64,000 bases of DNA from Gloeopeniophorella convolvens (taxonomy: Eukaryota; Basidiomycota; Agaricomycetes; Russulales). The notes below the pieces were generated by a model, which was given only the letters and a program-made list of their open reading frames with translations, made no database searches and was not told the DNA's origin. The translations under genes were made by a program, and so were the position numbers. The stretch lies in the NCBI GenBank assembly GCA_022496205.1, contig WTXD01000059.1, positions 1 to 64,000 of the forward strand, read 5' to 3'. Position 1 is the stretch's first letter; each line of letters opens with the position of its first letter. Below, in pieces: positions 32,792 to 44,735 of the stretch.

Positions 32792-34727
32792 ATGCTTTCG
32801 CTGGCGCTCCTCACCTGCGCCCTCTCGTTCTCCTCCACCGTTCGCGGGCAAGTCACTACGCCCACGAGGCGCGACATTGACGCCACTTGCAAGCAAATTG
32901 CCGCGGCGATCTCCAACGCGTCGGAGGTCTTCTTCCCTCGTATGTACTTTTCTTCGTTGTCTCCATGCATCGCGCTTATGTAGAGGCGAAGCATCCACGG
33001 AGTATACTGCCGACAATGCTCATGCATTCTCCTCAAGCTCTGCTGCTTCGGCGTGCTCCGTTGAGCCGGGTTCGGAACAGGATATAGGCGCAATTGTAAG
33101 TCATCGAATACATGTACCGATTACGCTCACCAGAGCATACGACAGCTACGCATCATAGGCTCGACGAGCACCCCTTTTGCTGTAAAAAGCGGAGGTCACG
33201 CAACAAATCCGGGCTTTTCGTCCACCACAGGCGTTCAGATTTCGATGGCTCGCTTCCGCGACATCACGGTCAACTCCAACGCCGGCACCGTTGAGCTCGG
33301 GCCTGGCCTTACTTGGGATGAAGTTTACACCGCACTTGAACCGGCCGGCGTGAATGTCATCGGAGGTCGAATCCCAGGTGTTGGCGTCGGAGGTGTACTG
33401 CTCGGCGCTGGTGCGTTTTATCTTCTCAGAATGTCTCCACTAGTTCCAATGATCGATGATACCAGGTTACTCGTACATAAGTTCACAGTTCGGTCTCGGG
33501 ATAGACAATATTGTGGCGATCGAGGTTGTTCTACCCAATGGAACGTTCACCACTGTGACTTCTGGAGATGAGGGTCTCTGGTTCGCGTTGAGAGTGAGTT
33601 GTTGTGATCCGTGGAGATCGTAGCGCTGACATCTCTTGAAGGGAGGAATGAACAACTTTGTATGCAGTCGACATGATGCGATTAGGTTCTAGGCTCACTG
33701 CTTGTGAAAGGGCATTGTGACCAAGTTCACCCTGAAGTCCTTCCCGCAGGGCCAAATTTGGGTTCGTCATCACATTGCGTGTATGAGCTGCCTGGCTGAC
33801 TGTGAATCTACAGGGTGGCGCTATTTTCTATAGCCCTGATCAACTCGATGCATACAATGAAGCATTCTTCAAAGCCACGCAGAACAATGATACGAAAGCT
33901 GCTGTTGTTGGTGAATTGATTTATGCGTCTGGGGCGGTCCGTCTTTCGATTCTAGACTGTTTGATGGATAGCTGGACTTTTCGGCTGGCAGGTTTCGCCT
34001 GCTGTCCTCGTTTTCTACGACGCACCCACGCCCCCTGCGGGCCTCTTCGATGACTTGCTAGCCATCCCAGCGGTGTCGAGCGACGTCTCCACCAGGTCAT
34101 TTGCAGACCTTGTCTTGAGCACGAATTCCACAAACCCTCCACCTAGCCTTCGGTTAGTCCGTACTCCTCTACTTGAGTATTCCAAGTATGCTGATTATTG
34201 GGTGCGCAGTGGTTTTTACAGCGGTGTCTCAGTCACCCAGTACACGCCCGCCATTCTCAATGTTATCGCTAATGAGACTCTGGTGAGTGCCAATACGCCC
34301 ATATCACGAAGTATGATACGATTTGTTCCAGTTTTGGGGAAACAAGCTCACGCCACTCGACGCGGACGTATCGATCGTGGCTGCCCTGGAACCCTTCAAC
34401 AGCGGGATCTTCTCTCACGGTTCCGACTCTGCGTTCCCTCCGGACCGATCTCACGCCCTGTTCCCGGGCGTGATCGACTACATATGGTCCAACGCCTCGC
34501 TCGACAACACCATGGCGCAGTCATTGCGCGAGAGCACCGACACCGTTCACGCTGCGGCGCTTGCAGAAGGGCAGAACGTGGCTGACGCGGCGCCGTATAT
34601 CAATTACGCGCTGTTCGATACGCCGGTCGCGCTTCTTTACGGGGAGAACCTGCCACGGCTGCAGGCGATAAAGAAGGAAATCGACCCAGAGGATGTGATG
34701 GGTCTCGCTGGTGGCTTCAAAATTTAG
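32792..34727 (+). CDS. Secreted FAD-linked oxidoreductase D
   Basis: Opens with MLSLALLTCALSFSSTVRG (signal peptide), then IDATCKQIAAAIS. Further exons give YTADNAHAFSSSSAASACS, KSGGHATNPGFSST (flavin His about 33200), MARFRDITVNSNAGTV, GPGLTWDEVYTAL, GGRIPGVGVGG, YSYISSQFGLGIDN, LPNGTFTTVTSGDEGLWFALR, GGMNNF, GIVTKFTLKSFPQGQIW, VFYDAPTPPAGLFDD, GFYSGVSVTQYTP and the large last exon with FWGNKLTPLD, GSDSAFPPDRS, AAPYINYALFDTP and MGLAGGFKI. All exons read without a break, so D appears to be the intact plus-strand sister of A-C. It is about 490 residues and lacks the second (Cys) flavin link. It lies about 14.5 kb from C, in opposite orientation, beyond the single-copy island. Confidence 0.88.
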
Positions 34728-35831
34728 CTCTGGCATCAAATTTGTCTCACGGTGGCTTGATGCGGTTGTCAGAGTGATAGTTATCTCTTACCGTACCAAG
34801 TGCTTTTAATCCATTGGGCGTCGGCTCAGAAATGGAGGATTTGCAGTGTGGAGACTATGGGAAATATCGACATTGCCACGTAGCTCTTCAGCGCAATGTC
34901 GTGAGTACGTCGACTGATCGCGGGTTTCAAGAAGGGGCGAGGACTGTGGGGGCTCGCGGGATCTAGCAGGGCGACAGCCCGAGTCGCGGCCGTACTGTAA
35001 AGGCCCAGGAAGTCGCGCGCCCTGCCAAAAGCTGAGAAGTCCCACGCTATGTCCTGCCCCCCGCGCCGCCCGTGCCGCCCGCACCTCGCTGGCCCGAGGA
35101 CAGTCTGACTCCTCCGTACCACCACCGTCATGATATTATTGCAGCTGCACTGACAGACGTACTTACCCACATGTCACATCTGGACCATCTTCGCGTCGCC
35201 TTCAGTGGACAAACGGAACACCCTCGTGGAGTGTCGCTCAAGCCTTATTCGAGGTTTTCGTCGCTTTTCGATGGATGCTCCGTGAGTCGGTGGTTGCCTT
35301 ACACCGACGTTGAGCTCTACCGCCGAGATTGGCATAACGGTATCGTCATTGTGTTGCCTCAGAGCCGTTCATGTAGGTGATGGTCATGACTTATTCAGTG
35401 GCATCGTTTGGACTCGGCCTCGGTCTTTTGCCCAATGGAACCCCGGCCCAACTTTGGAGAACGTCCTCGGTCGGCAGTATAGTTTCCCAGACAACTTCTC
35501 CTCATTCTCTCCACTCAAGCGCCGTTTTCCTCGTATATTCTCTCATGCGTCGCCCTGGCTTCTGGCCGCCCTTGCCTGCTCTGGACGATGACGGTGCAGT
35601 TCCGGTTCCTGGCGCCCCATCCGCCCCGGCGAAAAGGAGCTGCAAAGCACCGGATACAAAGGTGAACGGCTTCACACCTACCGAATGGGCATGGGCTGAC
35701 ATATCTCATTAGATCATTCTGCCAAAGCAGCCTCGGTCAACTTGTTGGATTGACCGATGTAACGAGTTATAACATGCCACATGAAAAGATGGTTGTAGCT
35801 GCAGAACGTCCGACACCGTCTGATTACAGCC
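34728..35831. other. Spacer between FAD genes D and E
   Basis: The first 330 bp match the 3' flanks of A-C in inverted orientation (for example CTTTTGGCAGGGCGCG on the minus strand near 35020). From about 35060 on the sequence is unique; its reading frames show no motif I recognise. Confidence 0.5.
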
Positions 35832-37798
35832 ATGGTTTCTTCTGTATCTCTCGTTTTCGCTCTTACACTGGGGTCTCTGTCCCTGGGAGGTCTCAGGGTG
35901 CTTGGGACGTTGGTGTCCTCGGGTTTCGATGGTACTTGTGATGCCATCGCAGCGGCAATCTCCAACAGCTCGCAGGTGTTCTTTCCTGGTACGCTCTTCC
36001 ATTGCCCACCGAATCAAGAATATCAACCCAAAGGGGCGTTTGCTGAAGGGGCACCCCAGTACGCCGCCGATAACAAGCACATGTTTCAGTCGAGCTCAGC
36101 AGCGTCTGCATGTTCTGTAGAACCGGGATCGGTGCAGGACATAAGTCAGATCGTACGTCCCTATCCGACCTGTTAGCAGTCTGCGTTCGCTAATCCGGTG
36201 CTATGGCAGCTGGGTGTTTTGGGGGCCACCCGCACGCCTTTCGCAGTGAAAGGTGCAGGACACGCAACAAATCCAGGTTTCTCTTCGACCAGTGGCGTTG
36301 AGGTTGCATTAATTCGCTTCAAGGAGCTCAATATCGATACTGCAGCAGGGACAGTCGACCTCGGGGCGGGTCTTACGTGGGACGAAGTCTATGCAGCGCT
36401 CAACTCTAGCGGGTTCAACGTCGTTGGTGGCCGTATACCAACCGTCGGCGTAGCTGGATTGACGCTTGGGGGTGGTCAGCGACTTTCAATCTTCCACCTT
36501 TACGCGACTCAAACGTTATTCAATGCGCAGGTTACTCGTTCATGAGCAGCCAGTCCGGTCTCGCACTTGACAACATCATTGCGTTCGAACTTGTAATGCC
36601 GAACGGAACTGTCACAACGGTCACGTCTGAAAACGCAGATCTTTGGTTCGCGCTCAGGGTAGGCGTGTATGATTTCTGGATAGTGTGCATATGAGTGACA
36701 ATTCGTTGTTTCAGGGTGGTCTCAATAACTTTGTACGTACTTGGACGACAATGCCACCAGAGGCCTGATTCGTTAGCAGGGCGTTGTCACGCGCTTCACT
36801 TTGAAGCTGTACCCTCAAGGACAAGTTTGGGTCAGTCGTGCTACCTTAGAGATTCATCGGTCGCTGAACGTGCGACGTGATCGTGTAGGGCGGTACTCTA
36901 AACCTCACTTCATCTCAACTCGAGGCAGCAAAACAGGCTATCCTCGCATATCAACCAGATAAAGACGTCAAAGCCGCAGTCTCTCCCTTTATCTCCTACA
37001 GTCCCGAGGGGGTGCGAATTCCTCTGTTTTCTGTTTGATGAAGTATGGTGCTAATCATGTACCAGGTGGTACCTAGCTTCATCCTGTTTTACGACGGCCC
37101 AACGCCTCCACCAGGAATCTTCGACGACTTCTTGGCTATCCCGACAAATGCCTCGGACGTCTCAACAAGATCGTTCACAGACCTCATCAGCAGTTTGTCA
37201 TACGTAAATGCCCCTCCCGGCCGCAGGTAGGTGCTCGTTGCTGTCCTTTCATCACATGATCAAGCCTTTTCGTCCGTAGGGGATACTACAACGGTATTCC
37301 TACCACGCAATATTCTCGTGCCGTCGTCGATGCGATCGTAAACCAGACACTAGTAGGTGTCCTTCCTCTGAGTGCGTGACGTCAGATCCAATGTTATTGC
37401 AGGTCTGGGGAACGAGGCTGAGCGCTCTCGACGAAAGCTTATTCTTTTCTACTGCGATGGAGCCATTCAACAGTGGCTTACTCTCTCATGGCTCCGACTC
37501 TGCCTACCCACCTGATCGTTCCCTAGCTGTCCTCCCCACGGTCGTCAACCTCGCGTACAGCAACTCAGCGCTTGATGATATTATGGCCGGTGCGCTGCGT
37601 GAGTATTCTGACTCTATTCAGGCGGCAGCGGTTGCAGATGGGCAGAATGTATCGAGCGCGGCACCATACATCAACTACGCCCTGTTCGACACGCCATTGG
37701 ATATTCTCTACGGAGATAATCTGCCCAGACTGCGCACTATCAGGGAGTTAGTAGACCCGGAGGATGTAATGGGTCTTGCCGGGGGTTTTAAGATCTAA
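35832..37798 (+). CDS. Secreted FAD-linked oxidoreductase E
   Basis: Start MVSSVSLVFALTLGSLSLGG is a signal peptide; then FDGTCDAIAAAISNSSQVFFPG. The next exons give YAADNKHMFQSSSAASACS, KGAGHATNPGFSST (flavin His about 36257), GAGLTWDEVYAAL, GGRIPTVGVAGLTLGGG, YSFMSSQSGLALDN, MPNGTVTTVTSENADLWFALR, GGLNNF, GVVTRFTLKLYPQGQVW, LFYDGPTPPPGIFDD, GYYNGIPTTQYS and the last exon with GSDSAYPPDRS, AAPYINYALFDTP and MGLAGGFKI. The frame is open throughout. The Gly-Ala-Gly-His variant is unusual in this set (others have SGGH or GGGH). It is divergent from both the A-D and F/G/J subfamilies, so it is an older paralogue. I see no good TATA box. Confidence 0.87.
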
Positions 37799-38725
37799 AT
37801 GGGTGAGCCGCGTTCGTCATCGCGTCAGGCAACTTGCTCATGAGGCATTGGCCATCGTATAGCGGTTATTTATATCTTCCCTGGAACCTACACCTAAACG
37901 ATATGACCGTCTCTCAATGCTAGAATAGTATCTTGTCTCGAAAACGTGACCCAAGCCGAACAGTCCTTAAGGCCGCGTGTCGATGCCGCGTTACGTTTCT
38001 ACCACTGACGCCCATCGAACTCTTGACTCCGCCGAACAGAATCGGAATCAACTTGGATCATCAGAATTCGGCAGCAGTATCTAGCTTGTAACTGTTGAAC
38101 TTTGCGCCGACAAAACTGAGGACCCACCGCAGGTTCGGGGACCTCGCGTAATTTGACTACTGCTGCCAGGATTCAGAAGACTGTAGTACCCCTCGACCGG
38201 GTAAGCAGACTTCCTTGCTGATCAATACATCCCCATCCGCCATTTCTCGCCGCTGGACTTCCTCGGAGTTCATATAAAAGCGATTAACGTATCTCTTGAT
38301 CTACCGCTGTAATAACAGTTGTACCTGTTCATCGTGACGAGCTGGGACTTCATGCTGACGCCTTCTCCTACTCTCTCAGGCTCAAGCGTAGGCGTCAACA
38401 CATGATCCTTGACGCCGTCAAAGGCTCACATGTCGATTGTCTTCCCCGACGCGTAGATTCCCTTGGGGCCCCTGCGGAAACGAATCATGCCATACTCCTA
38501 CCGGTTTCTTCGAGACTCCCACACCCACCTTAGGGACACCCGAAGACCCACGGCTCTCCGCAGTTCTCGTAGACAAAGCGGTTCTATGACAATGTCCTCT
38601 GCCCCAGCGATGTGCTCTGAACGTAAAGACTGAAGACTCACCATACCGTAAGTAACCATTCGTCACAACAGCAGCCCCATCTGGCTTCGTTCAGCCCATG
38701 CTAGCTCACCGGGCTCCTAACTGCG
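37799..38725. repeat. 5' flank of gene F, duplicated upstream of G
   Basis: About 850 bp here are similar to 41140-41997 upstream of G, for example TTCTATGACAATG(C/T)CC(T/C)..CCCAGCGATGTGCTCTGAACGTAAAG and GGGTCTTCATG-like strings. F and G are therefore a tandem duplication with a repeat unit of about 3.27 kb. No gene is seen in the flank. Confidence 0.75.
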
Positions 38726-38733
38726 TATAAATA
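38726..38733 (+). promoter_or_regulatory. TATA box of gene F
   Basis: TATAAATA, about 67 nt upstream of the start codon at 38793. Confidence 0.65.
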
Positions 38734-38792
38734 AGCGACGTTGTCTGCACGGTTCCAACAGCTTTCGCCCAGCAACCCTGTCAAAGCTAACT

Positions 38793-40767
38793 ATGATCTC
38801 CACAACATTCCTCTTCTGTGCCCTCGCGCTCTCCTCGCTGGTACCCAGCGAAGCTAGGCATGTGAATACGCGGGGTCCCTCCGAATTCGAGAGTACTTGC
38901 AACGCCATTGCGGCAGCAGTATCCAGCTCTTCGCAGGTGTTCTTTTCTGGTACGTGGTGAAGTTCGCTGCTCAAATCGAGGCATTCCGAAGCCATGTGAC
39001 ACGTAAGGTTCACCTCAATATGCCTCCGACAACTCCCACATGTTTATTTCGAGTTCGGCGGCGTCGGCATGCTCAGTCGAGCCTGGTTCGGTGGAGGACG
39101 TCAGCACCATTGTGAGTTGTCTTGCATTATTAACGAGTCAATCACTTACTGTCTCATCGAAGCTCGGAATTCTGGGGTCCACCCGCACGCCATTTGCGGT
39201 GAAGGGCGGGGGTCATGCGACGAACCCAGGTTTCTCCTCGACAACCGGGGTCGAAGTCGCTATGACCCGCTTCAATGACATATCTGTCAATGCCGCAGCA
39301 GGGACAGTTGACGTCGGGTCTGGGCTCATATGGGATGATGTATACAATGCATTAAACTCTACCGGGTTCAACGTGGTTGGAGGTCGTGTGCCGACCGTAG
39401 GCGTTGCTGGTGTGACACTTGGCGGCGGTAAGCACGAGTCAGCATACGCATTAGAGCCAACTGGACCTGATTTCGACCATTCGCAGGCTATTCATTCTTG
39501 AGCAGCCAATACGGCCTGGCAGTGGACAACGTAGAAGCTTTCGAGCTCGTGTTTCCGAACGGAACTGCAACAAGTGTTACTTCCGAGAATGCGGATTTGT
39601 GGTTCGGACTGAGGGTAAACACATCGCCGTCTCATTAGACCCAAAGACTGACATACTACTTGCAGGGAGGTTTCAACAACTTCGTGAATCACTTTGATCA
39701 AGCCGCCCATTCGCCGATGCTTACATCTTACCAGGGTATCGTGACTAAGTTCACTTTGAATTTGCATCCTCAAGGCCAAATATGGGTTAGTCGCCGAGAG
39801 CTCTGCAAATTAACAGCTCGGTCTTATCGCCGATCAGGGTGGTGTCCTCGCTTTCAGCCCAGACCAGTTGGCTGTAGTCAACTCTGCCATTGTCGAGTAC
39901 CAACAGCAAGAAGATACCAAAGCCGCAGCGGCTGGTTCTATCTCTTACAGTCCTGAAGGGGCAAGTCTATTTATCTTACAGTGGATTCAAAATCTGATGC
40001 CACAGCCAGATTGTCCCCGCCGTCATCCTGTTCTACGATGGTCCTACCCCTCCCGCGGGTGTCTTCGACGAATTCCTGGCCATTCCAACCAATCAATCTG
40101 ATGTTTCGACAAGGTCATTCGTTGATTTTTTCAACAGTCTATCGTTCTCAAACGTCCCACCTTCTACCCGGTCTGTTTACTTGTTGGGGATCCCGACGTC
40201 GCCATGTTGACGCTGCATCTCAGAGGATATTACAGCGGCATTCCATTCACCCAGTACTCCCCCGCTGTCTTGAGCGCACTTGCGAATCAAGCACAGGTAC
40301 GCTACACGTACTGTGGTTCCGATTTCATGGTCATAGTGCTGAGAAACGCGACCCGTTGACGTGCTTGTCAGACCTTGGGCGACAATTTGAGTGCTCTCGA
40401 CGGAACCCTGTCCCTTTCAATCGCTATCGAGCCTTTCGACAGCGGGCTTTTCTCCCATGGTTCCGCCTCAGCATACCCGCCAGACCGTTCGCATGTGTTG
40501 TTGCCCACTAGCGTCAGCCTAGGATACACCAACGCTTCACTCGATGACGCCATGGCCAAAGCCCTGCGTGAGTTTACCGATACGGTACAAGCTGCCGCTG
40601 TTGCCGACGGACAAAATGTTTCGGACGCGGCACCGTACGTGAACTACGCACTGTTTGATACACCGTTGGAAACCATGTACGGTGCCGGCCTCCCGAGGTT
40701 GCATTCGATCAAGAATTCTGTCGATCCCCAGAACGTGATGGGACTTGCCGGTGGTTGGAAGTTTTGA
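38793..40767 (+). CDS. Secreted FAD-linked oxidoreductase F
   Basis: Start MISTTFLFCALALSSLVPSEA is a signal peptide, then FESTCNAIAAAVS. The exons give YASDNSHMFISSSAASACS, KGGGHATNPGFSST (about 39205), MTRFNDISVNAAAGTVDVGSGLIWDDVYNAL, GGRVPTVGVAGVTLGGG, FSFLSSQYGLAVDN, FPNGTATSVTSENADLWFGLR, GGFNNF, GIVTKFTLNLHPQGQIW, FSPDQLAVVNSAI, FYDGPTPPAGVFDEF, GYYSGIPFTQYSP and the terminal exon ending MGLAGGWKF. The intron after SYSPEG starts with GCAAGT, a GC-AG intron, where sister G has GTAAGT. In the last exon the usual FWG reads TLG. It reads open throughout, about 490 residues. Confidence 0.87.
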
Positions 40768-41997
40768 CCGATAGTAGGCGACGTACGTCAGGTTATCGCT
40801 GCCCTTGATTTGCGGACACCATATGCTGACAGCCTATCGCAGGCGCGCGCCAATGAACCAACTTCCTTTTTTTCTCAATATACATTTTGTGCACACCTCT
40901 CAGTCCGCGTTCAAGGCAGCGGCTAGCGCCATTGTAGAGGCCAGGATTGTTTCACCTGAGACTAGCGGTGGTCAATACAGTGCTTATGAAGTCATGTTCA
41001 CGTCCTCCACCCGAGATGTGGTCACAGTATACGACTATCTCAGTCAACTCAACGCTCAACACCATAGCCGACCCAGCCATAAACCGAAATAAAATCGTGA
41101 TACATTAAGATATCCCTGAGGCCTGGGGCGGACGTTCGCGACGCTGTATAGGGACCGTCATCTTACCGGCTCCCTGGAGGCGACCTCTTGCAGCTTGTAC
41201 CTGTACGAACCCAACCGGACTCAACGTGTCTGCCTGATCGCCGCAGGCATTCTCCCAAGCCGAACAAATCCCAAGGCCGGCGTCGAAGCCGTATGACGTC
41301 TCCGCCACTGACGTTTCCGGCCAGAATTTGGAAGAATTAATGCGTCATCAGAACCCGGCAATAGCGTCTAGCTTGTAACTGAACTTTTCACTGACAGAAC
41401 TGGCGATTTACTGCAGGTTCGGGGATCTCGGGTAATCTGATCACTGCTGAAGCTCAGAAAATCCATCCCTCGTCTGTATAGGCAGGCTTCCTTGCCGCAC
41501 GATGCATTCGCATCTACCACATCTTGCCGCGGGGCTTTCCCGAAGTATTGGTAGTAGCAATTGCCGTATCTTTTGATTCACCACTACCGTGACCGAAATG
41601 TGAATATAACAGTTGCACCTCTTCGTCGTGGCTAGCTGGGTCTTCATGTTGACGCCTTTTCCTACCCTCCCCAGCGTAAGTGATCAGCACATGGTCCTTG
41701 ACGCTATCAGAGGCTCATATGTTTATTGTCTTCCCCGGCGCGTAGGTTCACCCCTACGGCAACGAATCATGTCAGGCTCCTACTGGTTTCATTGCCCCGA
41801 CATCCACCTTAAGGGGACTGGAAGACCCACAGCTCTCCGGATTTCTAAGCCAAGGAGGTTCTATGACAATGCCCTTCGTCCCAGCGATGTGCTCTGAACG
41901 TAAAGGCTAAAGACCAGACCGTGAGTAAGCATTCGTCGTAGTAACAGCCTCATCGGGCTTCGTCAGCCCATTGCTGGCTCGCCGAGCCCCCACTGCG
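40768..41997. repeat. 3' flank of F and duplicated 5' flank of G
   Basis: The first part (40780-41250) is similar to 44030-44485 after G, for example the TTGTAGAGGCCAGG and CGCCTGATCGCCGCAG-like strings; the second part is similar to the 5' flank of F. No coding sequence is recognised. Confidence 0.7.
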
Positions 41998-42004
41998 TAT
42001 AAAA
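41998..42004 (+). promoter_or_regulatory. TATA box of gene G
   Basis: TATAAAA, about 69 nt upstream of the start codon at 42067, at the position of the box before F. Confidence 0.65.
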
Positions 42005-42066
42005 GACAACAAATGATAACATCTGTACAGTTTCAACAGCTCTCGCCCAGCGACACTGTCCAAGCT

Positions 42067-44021
42067 ATGATCTCCGCGACATTTCTCTTCTGCGCCCTCG
42101 CCCTCTTCTCGCTGGCACCCAGCGAAGCTAAGACCGTGAACACACGAGGGCCCTCCGAATTCGAGAGTACTTGCAATGCTATTGCGGCGGCAGTGTCCAA
42201 CTCGTCGCAGGTATTCTTCCCTGGTACGTGACGAAGTTCGTTCTCCAATTGAAACATCCGGTCATGTGATACCTAAGGTTCACCTCAATATGCCTCCGAC
42301 AACCACCACATGTATATCTCGAGTTCGGCGGCGTCGGCTTGCTCAGTCGAGCCTGGCTCTGTGAAGGACGTCAGCACTATTGTGAGTTGCGTTGCACTGA
42401 TAAGGAACTAGTCGCTGATCACCTCACCAAAGCTTGGCATTCTCGGGTCCACTCGCACGCCCTTCGCGGTCAAGGGCGGAGGCCATGCGACAAACCCGGG
42501 CTTCTCCTCGACGAACGGGGTCGAAGTCGCTATGGCACGGTTCAATGACATATCTGTCAATGCCACAGCAGGGACAGTCGACGTCGGACCCGGGCTCGTA
42601 TGGGATGATGTATACAAGGCATTAAACTCAACGGGGTTCAATGTAGTCGGAGGTCGGGTACCGACTGTGGGCGTTGCTGGCGTGGCCCTCGGCGGTGGTA
42701 AAAATCAAAAGTACCCTCTAGAGGTAGCTGAACCTGATTTCGATCATTCACAGGCTATTCGTTCATGAGCAACCAGTATGGGCTGGCAATCGACAATATA
42801 GAAGCTTTCGAGCTCGTGTTCCCGAACGGAACTACGACGAGTGTTACCTCCGAGAACGCGGATCTGTGGTTCGCACTAAGGGTAAACACATCGCCGTTTT
42901 ATTGGCTCCGATGACTAACATGCTACCTGCAGGGAGGTTTCAACAACTTCGTAAATCACTTTGATTGAGTCGACCATCCGCCGATGCTCACATCTTACTA
43001 GGGTATCGTGACTAAGTTCACTTTGAATTTGCATCCTCAAGGCGAAATATGGGTCAGTCACGGAGAGGGTTCAGGAATTGAGAGCTCACTCTTACCGCCA
43101 AACAGGGTGGCGTCGTTAGATATGCCCCAGACCAGTTGGCAGTATTCAAGGCTGCCGTTGTCAAGTACCAACAGAATAAAGATATAAAAGCTGCGGTGGC
43201 TGCTTCTTTATCGTACACTCCCGAAGGAGTAAGTATTTTCACCTTGCAGTGGATTCACAATCTAATGCTACAGGCAGGTTGTTCCCGGCGCCATCCTGTT
43301 CTACGACGGATCTACCCCTCCTCCGGGTGTCTTTGACGAGTTCCTGGCCATTCCAACCAATCAATCTGATGTTTCGACAAGGCCATTCGTTAATTTCTTT
43401 AGCACCCTATCCTTTTTGAATGTTCCGCCTTCTACCCGGTTAGTTCGCTCATTAGGGATCTCGACATCGTCATGCTAACATTGCGTTTCAGAGGATTTTA
43501 CAGTGGCATCCCAGTTACACAGTACTCCCCCGTTGTCTTGAACTCACTCGCAAACCAGACACAGGTATGCATGATTCCGAATTGATAGTCATGGTGAGAA
43601 ACCCACCTGTTGACGTGCTCGGCAGTTCTGGGGCAACAAATGGAGTGCTCTCGACGAAAGCCTGTCCTTTACAGTCGTTATCGAGCCTTTCGAGAGCGGA
43701 ATTTTCTCCCATGGATCTGGTTCAGCATACCCGCCGGATCGTTCACATGCGGTGCTTCCTACTGGCCTCAACCTAGGGTACACCAACGCTTCCCTCGATG
43801 GCTTCATGGCCAAGTCTCTGCGCGAGTTTACCGATACGGTACAAGCTGCCGCTGTTGCTGATGGACAAAATGTTTCGGACGCGGCGCCGTACGTGAACTA
43901 CGCGCTGTTTGATACACCGTTGGAAACCATGTACGGTGCCGGCCTCCCGAGGTTGCATTCGATCAAGAAGTCTGTCGATCCCGACAACGTGATGGGACTT
44001 GCTGGTGGTTGGAAGTTTTGA
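42067..44021 (+). CDS. Secreted FAD-linked oxidoreductase G
   Basis: The start opens MISATFLFCALALFSLAPSEA, a signal peptide; a Met further upstream in frame is ignored because it would precede the signal. Exons follow gene F closely: SSSAASACSVEPGS, KGGGHATNPGFSST (about 42480), MARFNDISVNATAGTVDVGPGLVWDDVYKAL, GGRVPTVGVAGVALGGG, FSFMSNQYGLAIDN, FPNGTTTSVTSENADLWFALR, GGFNNF, GIVTKFTLNLHPQGEIW, YAPDQLAVFKAAV, FYDGSTPPPGVFDEF, GFYSGIPVTQYSP, FWGNKWSALDESLSF and the end MGLAGGWKF. No frame break is seen. It is the closest relative of F in the window. Confidence 0.88.
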
Positions 44022-44489
44022 CCAGTAGTAGGCAACGTACGTCAGGCTGTCTCCCCTCCCGGTTTGCGTACATATGCTAACAGCCCATCGCAGCTGCACG
44101 TACCGATAAGCCAACTTGCTTTCTTAACATCCATTTCTTCCATATCCACCAGTCTGCGTTAAGGGCAGCGGCTACTAAGTGTCATTGTAGAGGCCAGGGT
44201 CATTTCACCTGAGAAAGTTAGCGGTAGACAATTCAGTGCTAATACATTCAAGTTTGCGTTCTTCGTTCATTATATCGTATATGATCATGTCAGTCAACCC
44301 TACGGTCAACGCCACAGCCGACCCGGATAAACTGAAGATTCGTGATACGTTAGGGTGTCCCTGGGGCCTGGGCGGTGACGCTGGTGACGCTGTATGAGGA
44401 TCTTCATCTCACTACTTGTAGCCTGTGCTCATACGAACTCGACCGGACTCGGCGCATCCGCCTGATCGCCGCAGCCACTCTCCCGACTG

Positions 44490-44735
44490 TTTCTGGTTTA
44501 TTCAGCACCATGTTCCGTGTGCTGAGCGATAACTATGACGCGGTTCAAGTGACAACAGTTGCGAATGCGCAGAGAATAACTTACACAGCCCCACTGTGCG
44601 CGAATCGTGCCATCTGACACGCCATTAGAGGTCCTCTATGGGGATAATATTTCAAGAATCCGTGCGATCAGACGGACGGTACAAGATCCGGAGGTGCGGT
44701 GAGCCTTGCGGGTGGCTTGAGTCCTGAAAGTTGTG
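44490..44735 (+). pseudogene. Relic of an FAD-oxidoreductase C-terminus
   Basis: Translated pieces resemble the last third of the terminal exon: a DAVQVTTVANAQ segment (family: A-V-Q-A-A-A-V-A-D-G-Q), then, after frame changes, DTPLEVLYGDNISRIRAIR (family: DTPLE.LYG..LPRLR.IK) and SLAGG near 44703-44720. It sits where the duplicated 3' flank of G stops matching that of F. There is no start, no flavin motif, and frameshifts and stops within 250 bp. It is the remains of an eleventh family copy. Confidence 0.7.
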
